A stretch of 64,000 bases of DNA from Neodiprion pinetum (taxonomy: Eukaryota; Arthropoda; Insecta; Hymenoptera; Diprionidae). The position numbers and the translations under genes are program-made. Shown here in pieces: positions 1-11,050 of the stretch (within the stretch, counting starts at the first letter, position 1; each line of letters begins with the position of its first letter). Location of the stretch: assembly GCF_021155775.2 (NCBI RefSeq), contig NC_060237.1:10255832-10319831 (forward strand), written 5' to 3'. The notes below the pieces were generated by a model, which searched no databases, was not told where the DNA came from, and was given only the letters and a program-made list of their open reading frames with translations.

Positions 1-2758
1 AGCAAAGAATTGTTCGTCATTTTTCTCACAACGCGCCCTTAACTTTTACGCTCTATAATTTCACTCCGTCGTAATTTTTGTACGAAGCTCTTGGGGCGTG
101 TATTTCACACTTTTTAACTAGGAAAAGATGTAAACTGCAAAGTTGTGTAATTAGTTCGTGAGATACTTAACTCTTCGGAGATAGAATCTTTATACCAGTC
201 AAATCTAGCATTTTTTTTTCTATCTTCCAAGTGAAGTATCACTTATTTATTTCTCCGCATAAACTATACCTACAACGATCGTCAATAAACTGAAATGAGT
301 TTCCAAGTACCTGAATCTTCGTTATTTTCATTAATCTTGTTCGTTTTTCTGACAGCTGACTAGATAGGTACGTTTATAAGCTTTCTCTTGATTACATGAA
401 ATTATTACAACCTCCCGCTTCTAAATTTCACGTCAGGTTTAATAATGTGAATGTAAAACGCTTTTCCGTTAATATATACTCACTTTTTTCATATCACAGC
501 CACTTAGAACTTGCTGCAATTAGACATATACCGTTTGTTATCTAGGGCCCTATTTTCTCGTAACAATTACGTATATAGCGAAAGAACAAACGTAATACCT
601 ATGTACCTATGCATGTAATCAAAGATTGCGAAATCACAGTTATGATTTATACAATGAGCGAGTCATTGAGGTGAGAATAGAACAGGTGAAAGAAAGTAAA
701 AAAGAAAAGATTAAAAAGTCAAGATTAAAAAAAAAAAAAAAAAAAAAAGGATGAAAAACAAATCTGCGTTGAAATACGATATCGTAGAGACATAATAAGA
801 ACGCGCGATCGTATTTACAAAGCGATGCAAAAACTCTGGATAGTATGTCGTTTGCCGTAACTGCAAACGCGCTATTAATAGCTGGTTTGTAATTTTAACA
901 TGTATCATGGTAAACATTGCATAATTCTGCATGACCTGCCTACCTGCTGCACTGTACGTTACCTATATTATAGGGAATACCGATATCCCAATAACATAGA
1001 CCGTACGTTAAAACTCTGCCACATACATGCAGATAAATGATAACGGACGGTGTTCAAAAATAATTATCAGATCGATCTGCAATTCTGCTATTATGCAGTC
1101 GTTGCACGCGACCATTCGGCAAATGCGACAGATTTATTCTTTCATCACACGAGTAGTTCGTGAATTCGTCTGTAATAACTGCGTATCACGTGATACACGA
1201 GGTTGAAGTCAGTAACGTTATCGTAACGAAACATTGGGGGGGGGAAAAAATCACTACTCTCCGTATTTTACAATGACTTTGAAGGGACAAAGTTTTTGAA
1301 ATATGAGTATTGCTGTTTTATTACGGTCTACTGAATTTCAGACAATACCAAAATCGCAAAATAACCGATTTTCCCTCAGTACGAATCGTTACGATAACGT
1401 TACTAACTTCAATAAGATTACAATACGCACTTGACGGATGGTAGGAAAGTGAATTTACGAGACGCGTCGTGTATTGCAGAATTTTCGATGATTTGGTAAG
1501 CAGACCCGAAAAAAAAAAATCAAAAAATTGAATCAAACGGAATGTCAATAGGAAAAATTGGACACCGGCATCGAATTACCGAATTGCACGAGCGCCTATA
1601 TATACGTACGGCTCGTATAACGTAATCGTAAATCACCCTGCATCCGTCCACGAGGTGATTAAGCTGATTACACATGTATAGAACCGATAATTGTTTCTTC
1701 TGCAGCCACATCATCCGAGATGTGCAGCAGGAGGAATAAATCTGCTGGAGCAAAGAAGAAGAAGAAGAATAAGAATAAGAATAAGAAGAGAACAAACGGC
1801 TGCACCAGCATTGGCGTCATCAACGCGTTGAGTGGGTATAGGTGCGGATATCAGAAGTGCAAGAAGAACGAGGCACGAAAGTGCAACTGCAACATCATTG
1901 CAGCGCTAAAGTTGTACCGGAATTACATTCACCGTACGTACGTCGCCTGCAGTCCGCGAATCGCTCTCTTCTTTCCCTTTCGACCCGTTTTACTACTTTT
2001 ATGTATTTGCAACGAGTGCGGGACTCGGCACCGAACTCACAGCTGATCGACACTCGTCGTTTGCATACAAACGAGGGGGAAAACCACCGTCGGACATCGT
2101 GTAAAACCCCAAAATTCACTCGCGCGCAAAACACGGGGAGGGAGGAAACGGTTTTCGACACGGTGGAACGGGAAGAGTCGGAGGCGAGAGATAAATTTTC
2201 AGGGAAATAACAGCCCGGACTTGAAGCAAACTTCGGATTCGATCGAACGAAAATCAATTGCAATGACAATCATATTATACTTCGTTTAAGATATGTAAAA
2301 TATTGGCAAAACATTCGTCGAAGATACGTAATGGAAATAAATTCGCTTACTAAATTTCTTTTGATTCTACAAGACGATTATCGTCTTTTCATTTCCACCC
2401 GTTAAAATGTCTCATTTGACTCGGACGATTCTTTACAATCGTTAAAACTTTTGTTGCAGTTTTTATAAATTGATTTCGTTAGAACGTTGCGAATTTTTCC
2501 CATAACTTCATTTCTTTGACGAAACGAGCTGTTGTGATTTCTTCGATTCTAACGAAGCGTTTCAAAGTCAATAACCATATTTACGGGCAGTAGTTATCAG
2601 GACGGTCAAAATCACACGTAGCCTCGTTATTTTCTCAGTCGGAAAAGTAGGGATCGCACATATACATGTCGCAAACTCGCGCCTGAAAGTTACGTGTGGC
2701 ATAAAAATTGCTCTGACAATAAAATAACAAGCAAGCTCCGAATGGAAACAAATCTCAC
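1..2758. other. Non-coding flank left of the first recognisable exon
   Basis: No supportable coding exon is visible on either strand. The stretch is AT-rich, with a poly-A run near 729-749, a G run near 1236-1244 and an AAG/AATAAG low-complexity tract at about 1754-1790. That tract creates Lys-rich chance frames. A short inverted repeat lies at 1203-1412 and is listed separately. Because the exon at 2759-2936 ends in a splice donor on the minus strand, this DNA is probably the next intron of that gene. That is an inference. Confidence 0.55.
1203..1412. repeat. Short inverted repeat, 27-base arms
   Basis: Positions 1203-1229 match the reverse complement of 1386-1412 with one mismatch in 27 bases, and each arm contains the core GTAACGTTATCGTAACG. 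The arms enclose about 156 bases that include a G run and AT-rich DNA. This could be a small non-autonomous transposon (MITE) of about 210 bases or a stable hairpin. No open frame of interest lies between the arms, and no target-site duplication was identified with certainty. Confidence 0.6.
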
Positions 2759-2936
2759 CTTGCTCTGCACGTAGTCGAGGGCCAGCATGCAGTCGGAATA
2801 GCCGCTCTCGGTCTTGATGGTGGTACCACCTTGGCCAGGGGTTGTCGCGCAGAAACCGGAACCGACGACGCCCACCGGTCCTCCAAGGCCGGCGGCGGCA
2901 GCCGCCGCGACGCTCTCCCGGTACCAGGGGTACATG
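2759..2936 (-). CDS. Exon of an unidentified Ala/Gly-rich protein, probably nuclear
   Basis: On the minus strand, an ATG at 2935 opens 59 codons that run to AAG followed by a consensus donor (GTGAGA at 2758-2753). The peptide begins MYPWYRES, continues with a run of Ala and Gly (residues 9-28), then TTIKTESGYSDC and ends LALDYVQSK. IKTE fits the psi-K-x-E SUMO-acceptor consensus, common in transcription factors, so a nuclear regulator is a reasonable guess, but I recognise no family. Base composition is much more GC-rich than the flanks and third positions are G/C-biased, which supports coding. The ATG may be the true start. Alternatively an AG at 2938-2937 may be an acceptor and the exon internal, although the pyrimidine tract is poor. 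Neighbouring exons were not found, so introns must be long. Confidence 0.6.
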
Positions 2937-3121
2937 CTCAGAGTCGGTGCAATTTTTTCGATATTATTTTTTCGGTTTCACGAACGATTCTCTCCCCCTA
3001 CCGATGCTCCACTAATTTGTAATATTATTTATAATATTGCACGAAACGATTCTCTTTTTTTTTTTTCTCCCTTCTATTCTATTCTCAAAAGAAAACCAAA
3101 CTCGGGTCACACTCGAGTCGT

Positions 3122-3146
3122 TATATATATATATATATATATATAC
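3122..3146. repeat. TA dinucleotide microsatellite
   Basis: An uninterrupted TA run of about 25 bases, embedded in AT-rich DNA. Confidence 0.9.
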
Positions 3147-5375
3147 CACGTTAATATGTTTATTTATTTAGTTTTATTTAATAAAATTATTTTACCGTGT
3201 GTATAGGTTTAATATTGCACGAATTGTCTGTTTTTCTTTATTTTACGGCTTTGCACAAATTTTTATACACTTTTAGTGTTTCACTATGTATATATATGTA
3301 TAGATATATACATATATATACGTACACGCATGTATATATTTATTTACGATTTTTTGTTTGTATTTCAACTAACCTGAATTCAAACAAACTTTTCCCCGCT
3401 TTGAATTATACACACTGTTTTAACAACGAAATAAATATTATTCAATTATTTATTTATGTATATAATGTGTTGAGTATTATTCAATTTATGAGTAATAATA
3501 AATTTTTTATGAAAAATTATTAACGTGAAATGTACAACTCACTTCGCACAATATTTACACAATGCATTTACGTCTATTTTCACATACGGTACCTATAAAT
3601 AGGTACTTTTTGTATTTCTATATATTTATATACATGTAACGCAGAGATAGTACGTCGTGAAAGAAGAAAGACCGAAAAATCGTCGAGGCTCAATCCGATT
3701 CCGATATGCAAGCGAATTGGCGAAGAGCTCACGCGACTTTATTCGGCGGCAGTAGAAGCGGCCCGTATTGGGTTAGACGCCAGACGACAGGGACCGGAGC
3801 TTTCAAGCAGGCGTGGCGGTTCCGGCTTCGGTGTTCAAGAATCTTCGTCAAACTACTCCGTCCTCGTCCACGATTTTTACGCGTTTACGCGCAAAGTATA
3901 TTCTCCGTCACGCGGGATTCAGCTTCGAAGTTCCTTACCGCAGAGGTCGCAAGCTCCGTCTGTTTTTCTCCGGGGCATTTGAATTCCGCCGGCGTGTTTT
4001 CCCGACACGATCGTACACAATAAACTCTCTACCCGGATGGGGGAATTTCGAGTAAATACGCGTACCAGTCAGGTGGTTGAATTTGACTAGACTTTGACGC
4101 GAGGGCGATTATTGCGAGACGTATTGCACTGATCGCGAGGCTCGGAATCCTCGACGCTGTTTCTCTCTTCTCGCCCGCTCTCTCCCCCTCTCTCTCTCCT
4201 CCGAGTGTCCGATTTTTGTTTACGCGATTATGAGTTTCGCCCGTGCGCGCTTAAATCGTCAACCGTGTCGAAAATAATCTCCTTCGTCCGAAAAACAACC
4301 GCGGGTATTACACTGAGAGAATAATAATATAGGTATGGGGTTAAGGAGTGTTAGTCCACGTTGCACAGCTTATAACGGCTTACAACCTTATATTATACTT
4401 CCTCACTCGACAGTCCTCAGGATAAACAAACGGCCACGCATATTCGTCAGTTATTATGCTCGTCTAGGTGATCTCCGATTGTTGGCCACGAAATTGTTTC
4501 CTTGTCAACTTTACCACCTCGTGTTTATTTTTACTTTAATTACACACATTCGTTGAAAGAAATTATTATTCATTTGATAACCACCTGTTGTTTCAACATT
4601 ATCGTTATTACTATTATGCAGCAAGAGTTATCAATGATTGTTTTTTCTCGTAAACTATTCGCGTCGTAAAATTATCACGTGATTTTCAATGTTTTCCTTC
4701 CTTTTTTTTTATTTATCCCGAAACAATTGTTACAGCACTGTGATTGCGTAGCGATGTTTATTTAATCCCCGTTTATTGCCAGCTGACCGAGATCTCGTCC
4801 ACGATCATCGAGCGTCAGATTCACGTTTCGATTTCCTCGTCGAGTATAGAGGAAAAAACGAAATCCTCAGGTGGATACTGTAAACTTTACTGCGATTCCC
4901 GATCGTTGCTGCAGCCGCAGGATTCGACGATTAAATGTATATAAATATATCATGCATAAGTACAATATAACATCAACTTTTCTCGAGTCTCATTTTAGTA
5001 CACCAGGCGTTCCGATCGTTGTTATGTTCAACAACAATGCGAATGCGCGAAGTAAAAGCTGACCCAAAGACAAGAATAAAAAAAAAAAAAATTTATTTAA
5101 TTAAAAGTTAAAATTAACAACGCGTTAAATAATTTTTAGAGAAACCAACCCGCTCCAAATTGTCTCGGGTATGCATAAAATCTGACGATACCACTCAACG
5201 CGCGGGTCCCAAAATTTTCCCGGGATAAATAGTCCCGTATTCTAATATGATCCGGGAATTCATTGTAGCGCCAACACCTGATCGACGCGTGACGTCATCA
5301 GTTGTCAGGTCGTATTAAACCAGGCGGGTTAAAAGTCGCGGGGGGTTGCGAAGAGTGTTTTTTGTTTCTTTCTGA

Positions 5376-5702
5376 TTTTTTTTTTTTTTTTTCAAGCTTT
5401 TCGTTCAAATACGCCGGTTGGGTAAGGTTTTTATGTTCCGCGTGCGCGCGTCGATTTCGTCTTTCTTTTTTTTGTCGGTGGTAGGGGTTTTTTTTTTTTT
5501 TTTTTATCTATCCAGCGCGTGTCTCGAATATTTTTTTTTTTTTACATCCACCCTGGGACGCAGTTCTTTTCCCCTTCCGTGGGGTTTGTTTTTTTTTTTT
5601 TTTTTTTTTTTTTCGGTTTCCTCTTGCGGTCGCAGCGTCCCTCTCCTTTCCTTCTACTCTCTCCCTCTCGCTCTCTCTCTCTCTCTCTCCCTCTCTCTCC
5701 CT
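5376..5702. repeat. Pyrimidine-rich tract with several poly-T runs and a CT repeat
   Basis: The plus strand is strongly T/C-biased, with poly-T runs near 5378-5392, 5490-5505, 5531-5543 and 5589-5613 and a CT repeat at about 5658-5699. Reverse-strand frames read as Lys/Glu/Arg-rich chance ORFs. There is no evidence of coding. Confidence 0.8.
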
Positions 5703-8700
5703 GACACGCCGAAAATCACTTCGGGGCAACCCAGGTAGCAAAAAATGCGTGCATCGCCCGGAAATTCGACCGTGGGCCGCGAACGCGGTAGATACACTGA
5801 AGCGGGCACCGCGATTCGAACGCACATTCGGCCGGCTTCGGCTCGCCTCGGCTAGCCTCGCGTCTGGCTTTGACAGTCCTCTACCACTGGCGCGCAGGGC
5901 TGAAGCCGCACCGCGGGAGGAGGCAAAGACGCCGGTGTGGCCAAGGCGTCGCGGCGTTCAGGCGTCGGGGAGGGGGAAGGTAAACCGTGCGGCGGGAAGG
6001 GGGAAGGAGGGGGGGGGGGGATTGATACGACGCGACTACGTGTCTTATATCTGCGTGGATTCGGATTGAAAATTGACGCTGCAAGAAAATTATGAAATCC
6101 TACATTTTCCTATCTAAGGTACCTATAGCTGTAGCTGATCTGCACGAATGAGATAATTTTTATTTTTACCCTTTTACGTCACGGAGAAGATTTATAGATA
6201 GTAGTATGTGGTTTTTGGAAATTATTGTTTCTGAGCTTAGGCAGGCTTGCGTTTTATATCTCTTCGAACGTTATTTGAATGGTTTATCGTTTTATCGTCA
6301 ATTACGTAGTCCTGCAGAGCGTCTTACGATCCTTTCGGAGCTATCGTGCAGGTTACCCAGTGTGGTATGATTTATCAAATAATTTGTGTTACGTGATCGT
6401 GAATGCATAAAGGATTTGATTTTTGTCGATGTGTATCGAGGTATGATATATGAAGAAGTAATTGTCCCGTGGAAGTAAAGTTGATCATAACGATATAAAG
6501 TACACTCTACATGTAATGAATTTCCGAGGGTCGACTATCCTAGTTTAGAATTTATCATTGGACAAATGGTTAGAATCTGGCAATCCAAACATCATACAAC
6601 TTATTATTAAAGTGTTACATATTACATCTCAAGTTACGAGAGAACATGTCAGTCGCTGTCCTAAACGTCAATCTGGTATTCTGTTACGTTTTCTCAACTC
6701 GTCACAATCAATGCGGTACCTATATCGTTTAACGCGATTAAAACGGCGTGATACTTTGACAGGGTGACCCTAAGAGTGAATCTGTGAAACATTTTCGAAT
6801 TTTGAAAGCGTTTACGTACTTTCACGCGACACGTGTAGGTCGGTGTATAGTAATAAGCTGCCGCAATGGCTGAGGTTTTGAAAAGTACAATTGTACAACA
6901 CACCGCAGGAGGTGTTGAATGAAAAAAGTGTTACACAAGCCACTTATGACTGCGTAATAATAACCTCGCGAGAATTGATATTCGTAATTCGGTAGCATGC
7001 GGCGATGAAAAAAAAAAAGCTTTGGTAAAAAGTCACCCCTGGAGGCTCTGCGGAACCACCGGGGGTCGACACACTCGTATCGATACATCGCGACTAAAAC
7101 GTCACCGTCCATGAACGCGGCGTCTTTTACCTCATGCGGATAAAATTTTCCGACTCTTGTCCCGAAGGCGATAACCCAATTCCGCGTGTCCTACATATAA
7201 CACACGGATCCCGGCGGCGGCGAGGAGCATCGGACGTTTACCTTGTACGCACGAGAGTCACCAAGACGCGGCCCATCCGATAGGATTGCATCCCCCTGCA
7301 CCCGGGTCGAGGGCCAAAAACGAGCCATAACCACAAATCTTATCGCCGCGGGGGTATAAAAGCGGTGCAGCTTAAGCGTAGTATCCTAACAAGTAGCCAA
7401 TAAGAAACGGCGCCGCGCGAGCGGAGTTCGCCCTCGACACGCGGCTGCGGAAAAACTATGACACCGTTTTTCGAACGCCGGGGCATCCCCCAAAGTTCAA
7501 GGTCGTTGACGGGGCTTTTTTTACCCCCTGGCTTCAGACTCCTCCGCCGCCGTCGCCGCGCTGCCTTTTCCCCGGCATACCAGACCATTTTTTGGCGCGG
7601 TTTCGCTACGGCACTTTTTCGTACAAACCCACCGGCTCGCGTTTTTCGACTGCGCCGTGACGTCGATCTCGGTGCGAGTCGACCTTTCAGAGTTCATTCT
7701 GTATTCTTTGCCATCGCGGATTACGTTGTACGTACGGTAGAGTGGTCCTCGTTTCGATGACTTTTGAAATGACTGTCACCCGCATCCTGGGTACCATGCA
7801 AATACATTTTTCTTTTAATTCTCAAAAAATACGAGCTCTTAATTTCAAGATTAACGCGTGCCCCAAAGCTCCGAAAGTTTCAAATACATTTAGTTTCGTT
7901 TCGCATCGATGCTATTGAGCTTATATACACAAGGAAATAATTATTATAAGAATTTGAAGTTTTCAACGTTTATTCTTATCGTTATAAGCAACAACTCTGT
8001 CAAGTTCCAAATTATTCCTTTAATTTTTATCAAAGACGTAAAATAAACAGTAACCGGTTGGAAAAACTACATGTATTTTTCATGTATTCAAAACTTTCAA
8101 AGCTGTGAGACACGTATTAATCTCAAAATGAAGCGTTCAAATTTTGCAGGAATTTTTCTGTACATATGTGCAATGTATCGAGAGGAGCTCGTAACATTCA
8201 TTTCGAATATTATTGGAATAAGGACCACCCTAATATACACGTACACCTCAATCCTATAATTCTTTAGCTCCGTCCTGCAGCTCGTCATCGATGCTGTGCT
8301 TATATCGTTAGAATAAAACTGCGGACGTTAGGTCACGCTGCAGTATCGATTCAATTGAGTGTTCTTGACAAAAACACGCCAGAGCAATCAAGACGAAAAT
8401 TTGTAATACACTATATTTGTCACTATATTGCTTGTGCAATCACCCAACTTCCTAAATTTGAATCACTGAAAATTCAATGTTTTCTTCCAGTGGTTAATAC
8501 TCATAACTGCGGGAATTATTGAAATTTCACCGATTCAAATTTTAGGAGAGTATTATTATACATGCAGGCGTAGACGTTGCAATTAAAATTTGCAACGCAA
8601 ATATGTACAGGTATATACATAGCCTGTGAATCTGCAGATTGAGATCTCCGTAGTCGACTTTGCAACGCGGTTAAAAAACCTGTCGGATTTACATGCGCGA

Positions 8701-10759
8701 CGGTAATTGTATGTAGTGGATTTTTTTGGAGTAAAAATAACAGGAATTGCGTCGGGAATTACTTATTAGTAACACGTTAATACATCGCATTCACCGTAAT
8801 TTTTGCTCCAAAAATATTCTGTCCATGTATAAATTAACGTGGCTCGTGGAAATCCAACAGGTTTTACGAGTACCTCGCCATCAATTGAATCGCCGTAACA
8901 TTATCTGTAACAATGAAACGTCGTCCAAAAATTGATACCTACTGCGATAGTCGCGAAAAAGATGCTACACATTTATACGTATATCTATACAAGGGGAATA
9001 AGAACGTGGAGGCCATCTTTGCGGATGAGCTAGGTCACGGTTAATGACCGAAAGTTTTCTGAGTAAGAAAATCTCGCGTGCAATTCTTCATAATTTTTTG
9101 GTACCCGCGGGCAAGAGCCTCGAGGAACGCGCGCCGCTGAACTCCAATGTTTGTGGTTTTTACCCGGTGAGGGATACGCTTTATATATATATATATAACT
9201 AACAATATAACATATATATAACTATATATATATACATACATCGTCTATCCAAACCCACGAGGTCACACGTATCGTGGACCCATAAGCATTCGCAAAGGAG
9301 GCATGATTTTTTAATACCTGCCGCCCCGCAGCGTAACATGCTGCGGTTTTTCCGCTTTCACGCCGTATCGTATATACGGCGTTCCAATTACGTCGATTCT
9401 ACGATTACGCGATACTTTTATACTTGCGTATCATTTCTATATATATATATATACACGCACGCCTATAATGCAGATTTTGCAAGCGGTCGCGATATTATTA
9501 ACACATAATTACTTATTGTAAACGAATCGTTGCGAGAATCGTATTTGAGGACTGCTAGCAGCATCCGCCATCTTATTTATCCTTTGAGACGTACCTGACC
9601 TTCGTCTTGTTACATCGCTACTCGATCGCAGCAGTTTCATGGGGAATTAACCCCTCAGGATCACGACCATCGAACGATACGATTCTGATCGACAATACGT
9701 GCGTCTAACGGATGTAACGTAAAAAAGAATATTTCAAAAGACTTCGATTCTAGCTGTGATTTAGTAGATATTACATTAAGCCAACTCTTCACTCATCCGC
9801 CATTTTCCCTCGTTCTATTTTACGACAATCCAACCGTCGTAGGTAAAACGGATTAAAGCAATAAGGCTGCGGAATTCTTAGTGCCGATCGGGTGCAAGAA
9901 ATTCAACTCTTCGATTCTTTGCTTTAAAAATAATATCCACCAATATTATCAAAGGTTTAGCTAGTGTGATTTCACTGCCTGACGTGTGATCTGTATACCG
10001 TATAAATTGCAGTTGGTCGAGATCATTGCTCGTTATAATTCCAAGACAGCAATATATGAGCATCAAATTCTTGCACTCAAGTCAGGTAACCCAATCCAAC
10101 CATCTGCGATCAAATCCTGCGTGCCACACACTACATATTTCCCACTCAATGGCGTCTACTCAACTCGAGCTCGGGGAAATCCTCGAGTGTGAGACCGGAT
10201 TTCCATCGGTGCAGCAGCGATTACGTGCATAGCACTAACGACTAAATTAACCCGTACACTCACGAAATAGAGGCGCAAGTGGTGCACGCATCTAGCCGAC
10301 ACGGCGGTCACGCGTAGTTGTTTTCTGCGGAATACACGCGTTTACGCAAAGATGATTACACTGCGCTTCGCTCGTGAGCGTATCGTCTACTCTTCGCAGC
10401 CTCAGGTTCGTTAGACGATTAATTACAGAGGTCGTGATATCGCTACGCATTGCAGTCAGAGTGCTTTCTACGATAAACGATTCGATCAAAGTTTTGCAAA
10501 GTTGCAAAAATCGCGAAAAACTGCATCTTTGATGAAGGCTCGTGCGGGTCAAACGTAACGATTCTCGGCCAAATACACGGGAAGACTAATTCACTCGCAT
10601 TTTAAGGCTGTGTTGTGATTTTTGCTGCTGAAATAACTGAGCGTGCTTCTCAAAAATAGCTCGCCTATACCCACCTCCACGAATAATTCGAATCGTGTTT
10701 TGAATTTCCGTCGCAGATATAATCGCTGTTTATTTCGATTTATACTCACGGATAGTGTA

Positions 10760-11050
10760 CAGATCTTAAATATGCTTAATTTTTAGGATACCTAATCGAT
10801 AGAAAATATACAAGTTCTGGGTATAAAATTGAAACCAGAAAATCTATCGTACATGATTAACACTATTCCTTATTTGATTATGGTCATTCGCACTACGTAA
10901 GTCTCGTAAGTATTACGATAATTTGATATTAGCGTAACAATAATTCTTCTTCGGCTGAAAAAAAATGTAGCAATCAGATTTAACGTTGCAATAACTAGAA
11001 AAAGTATTACCGACAACAATAATTATCGCACCGAATAGTTACGTCTACCA
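10760..11050. repeat. Dispersed repeat, copy A
   Basis: This segment aligns in direct orientation with 54060-54420. Shared blocks in the same order are TGGGTAT followed by AAACCA, an ACTATTC block, ATTATG-x2-CATTCG, and GTTGCAATAAC followed by AAAA. Small gaps separate the blocks, as expected for two old copies of one interspersed element. No coding potential or terminal repeats were recognised. Confidence 0.55.

Larger units (their letters stand above)
2937..10759. other. Long non-coding stretch with simple repeats and GC-rich patches
   Basis: No convincing exon is seen. It holds a TA microsatellite at about 3122-3146, TA/TATG-rich DNA at 3285-3345, T and CT tracts at 5376-5702, GC-rich patches at about 5740-6010 and 7200-7760, and TA-rich repeats at 9180-9240 and 9438-9452. 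The open frames around 3700-4055, 5749-6069 and 7340-7760 overlap on both strands, lack conserved motifs and follow local GC content. It is probably upstream intron or 5' flank of the gene carrying the 2759-2936 exon. Confidence 0.5.
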
